Notes: generated from the letters alone by a model not told the origin. Shown: positions 20,880 through 30,633, counted from the first letter of the stretch. The stretch: DNA of 64,000 bases from Balaenoptera acutorostrata (GCF_949987535.1 NC_080067.1:26254039-26318038), one strand, 5' to 3'. A program made the numbers and translations.

Positions 20880-21560
20880 TTCATGTTTATTCAACAGATA
20901 TTAATTGAGTGCATGCTATGTGCTTGGCTCTATTTTTTTTTTAAATTATTAGCACCTTTAATTATTATTTATTTACTTATTTATTTTTCTTTTTGGCTGT
21001 GTTGGGTCTTCGTTTCTGTGCTAGGGCTTCCTCTAGTTGCAGCAAGCAGGGGCCACTCTTCATTGCAGTGCGTGGGCCTCTCACTATCGTGGCCTCTCTT
21101 GTTGCGGAGCACAGGCTCCAGACGTGCAGGCTCAGTAGTTGTGGCTCACGGGCCTAGTTGCTCCGCGGCATGTGGGATCTTCCCAGACCAGGGCTCGAAC
21201 CCGTGTCCCCTGCATTAGCAGGCAGATTCTCAACCACTGCGCCACCAGGGAAGCCCTTGGCTCTAATTTTGAATACCAGGGATATAGCGGTGAATAGGTC
21301 ATCCTGGTCCCTGCCCTCATAGAACTTAGAGTCAGATGAGAGAGTCAGACACTAAGTACATGATTAAGCAACTGATTATTTGAATTGTAATCTCGACAAG
21401 AGAGGCAAAACGGAAGTACAGGGTACTGAGACCACGTAACTGAGGATCCAAGGGAAGGCTTCTCTGAAGAAGGCCCATTTAGGCCCAAGCCAAAGGCTGA
21501 GTAGGAGGTCGAGGTAAGGTGGCCATGAACACACCTGTGAAGGGCTTGAGACAGCAAGAT
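20880..21560 (-). mobile_element. LINE L2 (antisense), split by a SINE
   Basis: 'tattcaacagatattaattg' and 'tgagtgcatgctatgtgctt' lead directly, after the SINE at 20933-21255, into 'ataccagggatatagcggtg' and 'tccctgccctcatagaactt'. These are consecutive segments of a reverse-complemented L2 3' region, so the element was intact here before the SINE insertion. Confidence 0.7.
20933..21255 (-). mobile_element. CHR-type tRNA-Glu SINE (antisense) with 10-bp TSD
   Basis: On the minus strand the element opens with a 'gggcttccctggtggcgcag' head, carries an A-box (TGGTGGCGCAGTGGT) and B-box (GGTTCGAGCCC), and ends with 'cccaacacagcc' and an A/T-rich tail. CTTGGCTCTA flanks it at 20923-20932 and 21256-21265. 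The insertion site is AT-rich and consistent with L1 endonuclease. The family is restricted to cetartiodactyls; this form is typical of cetaceans. Confidence 0.95.
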
Positions 21561-21843
21561 GCTGGGGACACATGGGTACTGGGAAGATGTCTGGGACACC
21601 TGCTGCTCCCACAGGAGGGTGGTCCCAGGTAAGGCTGGTGAGAGGTGGCCCCAGTTTATGCAGGCCTGGCAGGCCCTGTGCAGGACTGTGGTCTGCATTG
21701 GCGAATTGGCTCTTGTCTGAGACAGGAGAAGGTGGGAAAGACCCTGGGCACTGGGTGTCTGAAGAGGGCAAGGAGGTGGGTGGCCCAGAGGGCTCTGGGG
21801 GTGGAGTAGGGTGAGGGGAAGCCCTGGGGACAAGTCTTACCAA

Positions 21844-21961
21844 AGAGGTCATTTCTGGGCTGCAGCCAAGCCCTCTGTTCTCCCTTACCATGGGGTTAAC
21901 TCACTGATTCCAGTGGTCTGTTTCCAGCTGTCTCTCCCTTGTCGACTTAGGCTGGGATCTC
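21844..21961 (+). repeat. 118-bp direct duplication, copy A
   Basis: Copy A of a pair with 22998-23115: the same orientation, offset of exactly 1154 bases, no indels and two mismatches (21875 C against G; 21930 G against C). It belongs to no interspersed repeat family I recognise. It begins AGAGGTCATTTCTGG and ends GGCTGGGATCTC. Confidence 0.95.
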
Positions 21962-21969
21962 AGTATTGT

Positions 21970-22500
21970 GGAGGGCTGGTCCTCTCCCAAGCAGGGCATA
22001 GCTGGTGGCAAAAGAGGCAGGCCAGAGGACGCAGGACCTAGGGATGCCAGCAGACCTGTTGGGCATACTAGGGTCCCTCTGTGATCAGGGCATTCAGTCG
22101 AGTTTCAGGTCACAGCTGCAAGAGCCAGGCAGCTACAAGAATCACCCCATGTGCCCTGGCAGGACTTATCCCCCAGATTACTAAGTCCTTGCTCAGCCCC
22201 TCTGCTCCTTCCCCATACTGTGGGGCAATGTCCTGAATGTCTGCAGGTACTTGGCCCTGTCCTCCCACTTTCTTAGGCCTGGGTTGTGCCCCCTTCCCCC
22301 TCCCACCATGCACACGCGAACACACATGCCCAGTTCTTCCAGGACAGAAGCCTGCCAGTTGGAGCAGGACTGTTGCTTGGGACTGTTGCTGTTTGTGGCA
22401 TGGTCACCCTTCTGGGCCTCTCTGCCCCGACCTCCCTCTATCACCTCCAGGGAAGTTCTGGTCTTGGAGTTCTAACCTTCCGTGTTTTTCCTCCCCCACT
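21970..22500. other. Unique C/T-rich sequence between duplication copies
   Basis: No firm repeat. Overlapping stop-poor frames (22193-22680, both strands) reflect composition and show no protein family. Confidence 0.4.
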
Positions 22501-22985
22501 CCTGCTCCATCTCCATCTCCTTCTAACTTGGCCTTCCTCCCCTCACTGCTACAGCTGCAGGAGCTCAGGTACGAACATCTGTCCCCTGAGCTACTAAAGA
22601 GGTCTCCCAATTTTTCTCCTCTCTCCTGCCTGGTCCCATCCCGTCTAAACTCAGTGCTGCCACCAGAGATATATTTATGAAATCTACATCCGGTCGTTTC
22701 CTCTACAGCCCTCTGTGGACACAGGCTGGCCCGCAGGCTCTGGCTGGTCTGGCTTCCCCCCGCCCCCATCTCCCCAGTCCCTTTCCCACCACTCCCTGGA
22801 GAACTACCACTGCCTCGTTTCATACACTGGTTGGTTTCCCAGGCTCTCAAGAGCCTTCATGCTTTTGTAGCCGTCGTTCTTCTTTCTGGAAAGGCCCCAC
22901 CTACTTCCTGTAGAAGTAGAATTCCCTACACATCCTTCAGCCCTCATTTCAGGATTTGGTCACCTCCGTGAGCTCTTAGAGTCTG
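22500..22985 (+). mobile_element. L2 fragment
   Basis: 'tttctggaaaggccccacct', 'cacatccttcagccctcatt' and 'tggtcacctccgtgagctct' follow the L2 order (ctggaacgctcttcc, catccttcaggtctcag, gtcacctcctc). The 5' limit is uncertain. Confidence 0.55.
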
Positions 22986-22997
22986 CAGACACAACTG

Positions 22998-23115
22998 AGA
23001 GGTCATTTCTGGGCTGCAGCCAAGCCCTGTGTTCTCCCTTACCATGGGGTTAACTCACTGATTCCAGTGGTCTGTTTCCAGCTCTCTCTCCCTTGTCGAC
23101 TTAGGCTGGGATCTC
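22998..23115 (+). repeat. 118-bp direct duplication, copy B
   Basis: Copy B of 21844-21961, inserted immediately downstream of an L2 fragment. Flanking bases differ on both sides from those of copy A, so the duplicated unit is sharply bounded. No A-tail or terminal repeat accompanies it, which argues against retrotransposition. Confidence 0.95.
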
Positions 23116-23724
23116 CTTTCCTACCCAGTCCTGTTCCAGTGCATTGCTCTCCAACTATTCTACTTCATGCCATTCAAGCTGGAATGGATATGAGATAATA
23201 CAAGAAAAGCATTTAGAACAGTGCATGTCACAGAGCAAGCATTAAATAATTGTTAGCTAGTACCATCATGCCTTAGCACTGTCTTATGTATTATTTTTCA
23301 TCTTTAATTCATTGATTTATCATTCATTAGTTCATGACTATTAATTGAGCACCTGGTACAAACCAGCTTCTATGTTAGTTGCTGTGGATTCAAGAACAAA
23401 CCAAAACAGATACAGACTCTGCCTTCCTGGAGCATCCCAGGCTGAGGGAAGGGTCTGAGCAAAGGCCCCTGGGGAGCGGGGAGCGGGGCTGGTCAGAGCC
23501 TGGCAGGAGGCCAGTGCTGCCAGAGCAGAGACGGGAAGGAACAGGTGAGCAAGACGTGGCTGGGAGGTCAACAGAATCTTCATTTTAAACATAGAGGTAC
23601 CATATGATCCAGCAATCCCACTCCTAGGCATATATTTGGAAAAGATGCAAACTCTAATTCGAGAAGATGTATGTACCCCAATGTTCATAGCAGCACTATT
23701 CACAATAGCCAAGACATGGTATAT

Positions 23725-23727
<3 letters not shown>

Positions 23728-23769
<42 letters not shown>
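23728..23769. repeat. (AC)n microsatellite inside L1
   Basis: About 20 AC units, expanded within the L1 ORF2/3' UTR junction. Confidence 0.95.
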
Positions 23770-23771
<2 letters not shown>

Positions 23772-24142
23772 AATACTACTCAGTCACAAAAAAATGAAAT
23801 AATGCCATTTGCAGCAACATGGATGAACCTAGAGATTATCATACTAAGTGAAGTAAGTCATAAAGAGAAAGACAAATATATGATATCACTTATATGTGGA
23901 ATCTAAAAAAACGATATAAATGAACTTAAGTACAAAAGAGAAATAGACTCACAGACATAGAAAACAAATTTATGGTTACCAAAGGGGAAAGGTAAGGGGG
24001 GAGGGATAAATTAGGAGTTTGGGATTAACAGATGCACATTACTGTATATAAAATAGATAACCAACAAGGTCCTACTGTATAGCACAGGGAACTATATTCA
24101 ATATCTTATAATAACCTATAATGGAAAATAATCAGAAAAAGA

Positions 24143-24172
24143 ATATATATGAATATATATATTCATATATAT
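24143..24172. repeat. 30-bp perfect AT palindrome
   Basis: The sequence centres on gaatatatatattc (24151-24164) with flanking (AT)4 arms and lies inside the L1 3' UTR. Confidence 0.9.
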
Positions 24173-24397
24173 GTATATATTTAGTTATATATACTTATGT
24201 ATATGAATCATTTTGCTGTATACCTGAAACTAATACAACATTGCAAATCAACTATACTTCAATTAAAAAAAAAAGATTAGTGGGAAGCCATTGAATTAGG
24301 GCTGATGTGACCAGACCTGACTAGCCCAGAGCTGCGGACATTGAAAATACCTAATGAATACTGTTTGAATAAATAGATGATGGGTGGGCACGTGCAT

Positions 24398-24650
24398 TAA
24401 TAATAGCAACATCTAAGGCTTATGAATACTTACTATGTTCTAGACACTATCCTAAGGGCTTTATATGTAATAACCCCTATAATCCCCACTAGAACCCTAT
24501 GAAGTAAGTGCTATTTTAATCATTTGCATCCAGCTGATGAGGAAAGAGAGACACAACGAGTTAAGTAAAAGTAACTTGCCCAAGTCCCACAGCTAGTGAG
24601 TGTGGGTCAGGATTTCTACCCAGGCACGGGCCCCGTATCCTGGGCCCTGT
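24398..24650 (-). mobile_element. MIR SINE (antisense), nearly full length
   Basis: 'gaatacttactatgttctag', 'ctagaaccctatgaagtaag', 'aacttgcccaagtcccacag' and 'ctagtgagtgtgggtcagga' are in antisense MIR order. Confidence 0.87.
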
Positions 24651-24699
24651 GGATAGGAGTATGGAGGAGTGAGATTGTACTAACAAACCATCCAGGGAA

Positions 24700-25060
24700 T
24701 GAAAAGCCTTATCTAATGCTGAATCTCTAATTATGAAGATTATTCCGGTTACTTCTTTACACGTGCATCCAATGTTCTCCATTTTCATCTGAGGCACCTA
24801 ATTAGAGGTAATCCAGTTAATCCTGGTTCTGCTTTCTGTGGTTCATCCAGACCCACAGGGCTTTCCTTTCTCCCCTGCAGTCTGTGCCTGTCTTCTCCAA
24901 ATGCTTAGAAGCATGGGAGACATTTATTTTTAGTGAGACGGCCAACAGTTTCATTATGACGTGAATCTGAGATCTCCTCCTGGTAGCCGTTTGCTCTGTG
25001 CTAGTTTTGCTAACAAGTAGTTGGTTTCAGATCGCTAGGTGGGCATTACTTTAAAAATTG
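24700..25060. promoter_or_regulatory. Candidate enhancer with paired TAATCC and TAATTA sites
   Basis: TCTAATTATG at 24726-24735 is followed by the palindromic CTAATTAG at 24798-24805. Two same-strand TAATCC sites (24809-24814 and 24818-24823) have start points nine bases apart. TAATCC is the preferred site of K50 homeodomains (OTX, CRX, PITX, GSC). The block is repeat-free and continues with 'catttatttttagtgagacg'. Function is inferred. Confidence 0.38.
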
Positions 25061-25400
25061 GGATCCCAGTTACACAGAAATAAATGATTTCCTCCCTTCC
25101 GGTGGGGACATGTGTTCTGTGCACTGTGACCTTCCTCCTCCTCCGTCGGGCTGGCTGGGGAGCGATTCTCAGAGTGATCCTCTCCAACGCTGGGCCCCTG
25201 ACCTGCTCCTTCATCATTGCACATGAGGAGTTTGACTTTCCTTCTCTTTATTTGCCTTCCGTTTCCCCCAGGGAAATAGGCAAACTGTTTTAACAGCCTA
25301 TCCCCTTCAGTCTGCAACTCTTGTTCGGCTTTGAACTGTGAGCTGGTTTGAAGTCATCACTTTGTCTTGGGGGTATGCAAGGCAATTCTAAGCTCTCTTT
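25061..25400. other. Unique sequence
   Basis: No repeat or exon recognised. Confidence 0.4.
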
Positions 25401-25414
25401 TAGAATAATGACAA

Positions 25415-25550
25415 TCGAGACTTCCCTGGAGGTCCAGTGGTTAAGACTCCGCCCTCCCAATTCAGGGGGCACAGATTCAACCCCTGGTTGGGGAACTAAG
25501 AGCCCACATGCCCCACGGCGAGGCCTAAAGGAATAAATTAATTAAAATAA
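25415..25550 (+). mobile_element. Short CHR-type SINE
   Basis: 'gacttccctggaggtccagt' (head and A-box), 'agattcaacccctggttggg' (B-box region) and an A/T-rich tail. AATAATGACAA (25404-25414) and AATAATGAGAA (25551-25561) form an 11-bp target duplication with one mismatch. At about 136 bp it is shorter than the other CHR copies because it lacks most of the tRNA-unrelated region. Confidence 0.85.
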
Positions 25551-25554
25551 AATA

Positions 25555-26015
25555 ATGAGAACTGTGGAAACTGAACATCTTCTGGGTCCTTCCTTCTCTC
25601 ACATGAGCCTTGTCAAGAGCTAGGACAAGTCAGCGAGTTGTAGTCAGCAGTGAAGTGAACTCTGTAAAACCACAATGAAATTGTAATTAATTGGGGTCAA
25701 GGGAAAAATGCGGGGGGGTTTCAGAGGAACACGATTTGGTTGGCTTGGTTTTAGAGCCTGACAACAGGTACATGGGAGAAATAGCGCTGGGAATTTGCAT
25801 TTGTTTTAAAAATCGAGAGCAAAACCTCTTGAGGGTTGACATTTCTGGCAATTGGATTCTTTGTTAGCTTGTCTCCAAAGATCTCCACCCTAATCCTGGG
25901 CAATTTCTATTTTATGTTATTGGTATATTTGTTAATTTTTTTTTTTTTTTAACATACAGAAAACATTTGAAAGAAGCAACGCAAGGCCTCTGGGGGAAAA
26001 AGTTCAGGCAATTAC
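25555..26015. other. Unique AT-rich sequence
   Basis: It contains 'attgtaattaattgggg' (25681-25697) and a T14 run near 25938-25951. No repeat family is recognised. Confidence 0.38.
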
Positions 26016-26019
26016 ATTG

Positions 26020-26320
26020 AGTGAATCAAATAATGTGCTAATCGTGGTGCTAGGTGCTGGGGTTATAAAGGTGGATGAATCAGGAGCTGTCACCACCATC
26101 TGGAAACTTGTCCTCTAGCGGAAGAGACAGAAAAACAAGTGCAACAGGTCATTTTATGGCTCTTCGTTGAAGCCCTTTATACGTCAGATGCCGTGCGTTG
26201 TGCATTTCTCATTGCAAATGAAGGACTATTAGGTCTTTTTACAGCTAAGGAGACTGAGGCTCAGAGAGGTCGGCCTGGGTTACTAGATGCAGGGCTAACT
26301 CCGTAGTCCATTGCTCCCTT
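26020..26320 (-). mobile_element. L2 then MIR fragments (antisense)
   Basis: 'ctaggtgctggggttataaa' (26050-26069) is antisense L2. 'aaggagactgaggctcagag' (26248-26267) is antisense MIR. Confidence 0.6.
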
Positions 26321-26329
26321 TTTTCTTCA

Positions 26330-27160
26330 GTGTAGCCTCCGTGCCCTAAGTGGAGGCCAAATCCTTTCTGCCGGAGGAGGGGCCTCAAGGAAACTCCATA
26401 GAAGAGGTGGCAGTACAGTGGAGCATAGTGTCATTTTGAATTATATGACAAATTCCCGCTGAGAGAGGCTGAGAGCAGAGGCGAGCCAAGAACGCCTGGA
26501 GGAGGTGGCAGCTGCGGTCAACGCTTTAGAAGAAGCACAAGTGGGTTATCAAGTTGTAGCAAAGGGGCATAATGATTCCAGGAGTGGGATGACTCAGAGA
26601 TTGACAGGGAGGCTTTTACAGCTTTCAAGTGCATCAGTACCAGCTACCTAGGGACTCTTTCTGTACTCACAATGTGAAGTGTGTCATTGGTAAAGAGTCT
26701 AGACATCCTAATGGCTTTGTGACACAAAGCACAATGCCCCCATCTCCAAATCACAGCAAATGCACCAGCAACTTTCTCTGCCATTGGTCCTCAGGCCTTT
26801 GGGAAGTTAGCTCTGCCAGTTTGGGCATATCAAGGGCAGCTCAAAGTGGGAACAGAAACAGGTCCTACCTTCTGGGGTTTCCCCCTTTGCCCTTTGACCC
26901 ACCTCCATCCCAGTCCTTGTGTGGCCACAGGGCCAAGGGACTAGAGTATGCAGTACAGACAGCCTGGTTCAAGGAAAGGAAATGCTTTGGACCACGCCGT
27001 CACCTGTAGGGCACACATTGGCAGGTGACAGGTCCTGGACATTTCCCGAGTATGGTCTCATGGGATCCCTACAACTATGTCATGAAATGTTTTTTTTTTT
27101 TCTCGCTTCCATCTTCAGTTTGAGAAATTAAATAGCTATCCTCAAAGCCAAGCTCTTAGG
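26330..27160. other. Unique sequence
   Basis: A 126-codon frame at 26629-27009 exists, but it has no recognisable domain or splice context. A T11 run lies at 27090-27100. Confidence 0.4.
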
Positions 27161-27165
27161 GAGAG

Positions 27166-27192
27166 CTTTCTACCCAAGCTTTGGGTAGAAAG
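27166..27192. repeat. 27-bp perfect palindrome
   Basis: CTTTCTACCCAA (27166-27177), a three-base centre, then TTGGGTAGAAAG (27181-27192). It lies in unique sequence and is not explained by any repeat family seen here. Confidence 0.95.
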
Positions 27193-27194
27193 GA

Positions 27195-28285
27195 AATCTC
27201 ATGAGTTTAATTCAAAGCCCAGAACTTTTTCATGATATACAAAAAACCCTAGGCTTCCTGACATGGTGCTTCCCTTAGCTGCTGCCCTGGCATTGCTCCT
27301 GGGATGGCTGTTAACTTGAAAGACCCCTGAGATGGGGAAGGGATCAGATTATCCCTTTGAACCATGACTTTGCACGTATATTTTCTTATGCCTCCTACTT
27401 GTCCTCACCTCCTTAATCTGGGTGAGAGCTGCTTATTGTTAAGCCTAATCCACGTGGCTGCTCTCCTGGAGATCTCACAGGACTACCCACATGGGGGGGT
27501 TGGATGCTCTTCTCTTTATCTCCATAATACCCTGCAGGGGCCCACGTTTCAATGTTCCAGCATGTGTTTTGTTTTTTTTTTTAATAAGCCAATTTAGAAA
27601 AATTAAAGAAACAACAACAAAAACAGGGATTTTTGCATAAAAATCTAGATTTCTAACCATTGAGTAAACCTAGAACATTCAGGAACTGGGGCATGGAACC
27701 CTGACATGAAACCATCATTGTGAGTTAGTAGTGGTCACCCCGTTAGGACGGAGATTACAGTCTCCCATTTAGTCCCATCCCTCCCTGTTTTTCTTACATG
27801 AGGACCACTTCCTGGTTTTGTGCTAGGCCTGGCCCCTGGGGGCATTGGAGTAACTGTCTTTGTAAATATCTGTCTCCCCAAAGAAAACACACCTGTGTTC
27901 CTTAGGGCAGGGCCTCTGCTCACTCATGGCCACCCTCTAGCACAAAGCAAGCACTGAAAAATATACTTCAGGGAACCCAAGCTTGAACTAAGTTTCCATT
28001 TATCTCGGTTACATGAGAGCATTTCATCATTTTCCAGCCTAGGCCAAGGAAATAGTACAGTGGCCCAGAAGGCTGTGGGTGCTTCCTGGTGAGGGCAGGA
28101 CGTGGACAGTAAAAAGCACTGCTGATAAGGGGTGAAGACCCAGGGGGTCAGCCTTCACTCACCTCCCTGATCCTGCCTTGGACCCCAGAACTGCCACCTG
28201 CACCAGCCAGGTTCAGAAACATGGAAAGCCTTGCCAGAACTAAGTGAGTGAAAGCCTTGAAACAGGCCCTTGCCAAAGTCCGGGT
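27195..28285. other. Unique sequence
   Basis: No exon recognised. A small L2-like tail near 27935-27965 ('tagcacaaagcaagcactga') is too short to call. Confidence 0.4.
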
Positions 28286-28289
28286 CTGA

Positions 28290-28545
28290 ATGACACCTGT
28301 GATTTCCCAGCTGATCATAAATACTATAATTGGGAAAGGCGTACACCAAGAAGATTTGCTTGGAAGAAATCACATCAGACTTAATTAATGACTCCAGAGC
28401 AATCAACCAGGCTCCTCTGATTTAAAGCCCCACAGACCAATCCACGTTAATTGGATTTGATTGTATTTGCTATTTTAATTAGTAGGCGAATTATGAAAAT
28501 GTTTATTTGTTCATAACAAATGAGTGGATGCTGTTATCCACTCAC
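28290..28545. promoter_or_regulatory. Candidate conserved enhancer, homeodomain-rich
   Basis: A repeat-free AT-rich block contains TTAATTAA (28381-28388, followed by TGACTCC), TTAATTGG (28447-28454) and TTAATTAG (28475-28482). Two adjacent inverted repeats at 28506-28520 and 28521-28544 close it. It has the density and lack of decay seen in developmental enhancers, but no conservation data were available. Confidence 0.38.
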
Positions 28546-28674
28546 TACTGTGGCTTTTTTGCCTTCCCCATGTGCCAAATGTGTGACCTTCCATTGTTCC
28601 CTAGCTCAAGTCCTTTAGTTATCAAACTGGTTTTCAATTAGTAAAGGGCAATTAAAAGTTTCCAGTGTCCTGCG

Positions 28675-28702
28675 GAGGAGCCCCTGAATATGGGGGCTCC
28701 TC
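28675..28702. repeat. Short hairpin-forming inverted repeat
   Basis: GAGGAGCCCC (28675-28684) and GGGGCTCCTC (28693-28702) pair perfectly around an eight-base loop. The stem is GC-rich in an AT-rich neighbourhood. Confidence 0.9.
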
Positions 28703-28704
28703 AT

Positions 28705-29025
28705 AGCAACTTGCCTTCCAGGGGACCCAGCTGCCACATCTGTCTGAGCAAAAGTCCCAAGTCAGAGCTGATGTCTTTCATTGAGGTCACAACCCAAGTT
28801 AGTTTCTGGAGGCTGCGCTATGGGCTTAGTGTGGTACGGGGTCTGGAGTAGACAGTTGGGGGAATAAAAAGTGAAGAATGTTTGATCACTGCCTGCAAGT
28901 TGATTTCCGTCTCACTGAGGCAATGGGCGAGAGAGGAGGGGAGCTGAGCAGAGGGAGAAAGAGGCAGGATGGGCTTGCAAAGGAGCATTCATCTATCTAC
29001 CCCAGCTCTGGAGGAACTGGAAATT
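28705..29025. other. Unique sequence
   Basis: Nothing recognised. Confidence 0.4.
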
Positions 29026-29029
29026 TTTA

Positions 29030-29200
29030 GACTCACTCACTCATTCCATGGGCATTTGCTGAGTTCCAGCTGTGTGTCACTCTCTGTTGAGGTGTCACGG
29101 GTGTGATGATAAATCAAACCCAGCTCTGAGCTTCACAGCCTGGTCTGGGGACAGGCAGATTAATATATGATTACCATTCTGTATGAGCAGTGGTGTCAAG
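29030..29200 (-). mobile_element. L2 fragment (antisense)
   Basis: 'ctcactcattccatgggcat', 'tttgctgagttccagctgtg' and 'tgatgataaatcaaacccag' fit an antisense L2 3' end. Confidence 0.5.
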
Positions 29201-29204
29201 GAGA

Positions 29205-29580
29205 GAAGCCCTTTCTAGAGGACAGCACAAGGAATGGGATCTCACCTGGCCTTGTTCATGACCCCAGATCTTAGGTCCTAGATCCTAAAGGATAACCATG
29301 GCCATGCCAGTTGCAACAATGACAGCTGTTTGAGCTTGGGTGAGCCTCAGACTTAACGGAGTTATGATCAAGTCTGAATTCAATGGCCTATGGCAGATGC
29401 TTAGCATGGTGTTAGTGCAAGTAGCATTTGTTAAATGGTGCCTGGACTCTTACAATTATTTAATGTCGTTTCTGTGGATCCGCTTCTTTAACCCACACTG
29501 TCTTCTTTTCTCAACATCTCTTGGTGTCTGTGTTACCCATTTTGCCTCTCGATCGCATGGCATTTTAATCATCGGTTAGT
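29205..29580. other. Unique sequence
   Basis: A 79-codon frame at 29340-29579 shows no recognisable family. Confidence 0.38.
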
Positions 29581-29584
29581 TCTG

Positions 29585-29670
29585 CTGGTATGTCAGCTCC
29601 CTGATGCCAGGGACTGTGTCTCGTGTCTTCCAGAGCTGCATGGGACAAAAGCAGGTGCTCACTGAATGCA
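29585..29670 (+). mobile_element. L2 3' end fragment
   Basis: 'tgtcagctccctgatgccag', 'ggactgtgtctcgtgtcttc' and 'aggtgctcactgaatgcaga' are L2 3' UTR landmarks. Confidence 0.6.
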
Positions 29671-29739
29671 GAATGGGGAGTGATTGACAGGGGAGATCAC
29701 ACATTTCCCAGGGGTGGTGGTGATATGTGATTAGAAGCT

Positions 29740-30150
29740 GCAATTGCCTTGGAGGCGAATGATATTCTAATCTGTCACTGCATTTGTGAAGTTAATATTT
29801 CATTTCACATAGTTAGTGGAGGCATTGTGAAATTGTTATACCACTCAACTTTTGAAGAGACACCTCATATTAATCTCATCAAACTACTCCAAGTTTTAAA
29901 CTCACTGCGAATGCAAATAAAGCTGGCCATGGAATAATGCAGAGTAGGCTGTTAGCATGTTGATGGGAAAATTGTCTCACTTTAGGGATAACTCGAGGAA
30001 ATCAAGAAAATAAGTTCTTAGTGCTAGTCAGAGTCATAATAAAGTGAATTATTAGAGGCATTTCCATCTGAGAGTTTCAGTGATTTTCCCGATTAGTGGA
30101 TCCTCTGAGAACAATACTTCTTTGTAATGAAGCTGAGCCTTTAAAAAATA
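29740..30150. promoter_or_regulatory. Candidate conserved non-coding block with POU octamer
   Basis: The stretch is repeat-free and includes a perfect ATGCAAAT octamer at 29911-29918 (POU/OCT class), 'gaagttaatatttcatttca' and 'aaagtgaattattagaggca'. The texture is that of conserved developmental non-coding DNA. Function is inferred only. Confidence 0.35.
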
Positions 30151-30633
30151 AACAAACAAACAAAGAAAACCATCTCCATGAATTATACCCAAGAAGTGTT
30201 GAGTGGACCAGATGGCTCAATTATCAACAGGATTGTTGCTTTTGCATCATCCTTGGAAAGTGCAGGTGGTGAAGTTTAAGGAATCTTCTGGGAGGGCACA
30301 ACTAATAAGTCACCTCGGTGGATGGAAGCTGCAGCTTTATGGCTTTCTGAAGCAACCAGAACTAAGGGCTGTGGCTTCAGAGGCCAGAGACCTCTGCTGG
30401 CAACCTCCCAGCCAGGTCTGCCCTGCAGCCTGGTGGCCTCTGGCTCCCAGTTCTAGTATCAGACCCAGCAGTGCCCAGCTGTGTCAGGAGTCACCACTTC
30501 TTCAGATTTTTTCTTTTCCTCACATGCAAAATAGGAAATCTCTCTGCTTTGATTTTCTCTCAGGGACACGAGGAGGCTCAACTGAGAGAGTGTAGGTGAC
30601 ACCTTGGGTACTAATTTACTCTCGCAATACTCA
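30151..30633. other. Unique sequence
   Basis: A 130-codon frame at 30203-30595 has no recognisable domain. An (AAAC)n-like run lies at 30148-30163. Confidence 0.38.

Larger units (their letters stand above)
23578..24274 (+). mobile_element. Cetartiodactyl-type L1 3' end, 5'-truncated
   Basis: It starts in the last codons of ORF2 ('ccatatgatccagcaatccc', translating to the conserved DP-S/A-IP segment). It then runs through 'gcagcaacatggatgaacct', 'gaaatagactcacagacata', 'caaggtcctactgtatagca' and 'ctgtatacctgaaactaata', and ends 'caactatacttcaatt' plus A10. It contains a (CA)n expansion and a 30-bp AT palindrome. No clear target duplication was found. Confidence 0.9.
23300..24345 (-). mobile_element. 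LINE L2 (antisense), split by an L1
   Basis: The left part has 'ttcatgactattaattgagc', 'actctgccttcctggagcat' and 'aaaggcccctggggagcggg'. The right part after the L1 has 'agtgggaagccattgaatta'. Together they form a continuous antisense L2 interrupted at about 23578-24274. Confidence 0.6.

Noticed and set aside
21345..21891. 162- and 171-codon minus-strand frames
   Set aside because: They cover L2-derived and C/T-rich sequence in two frames at once, with no recognisable protein.
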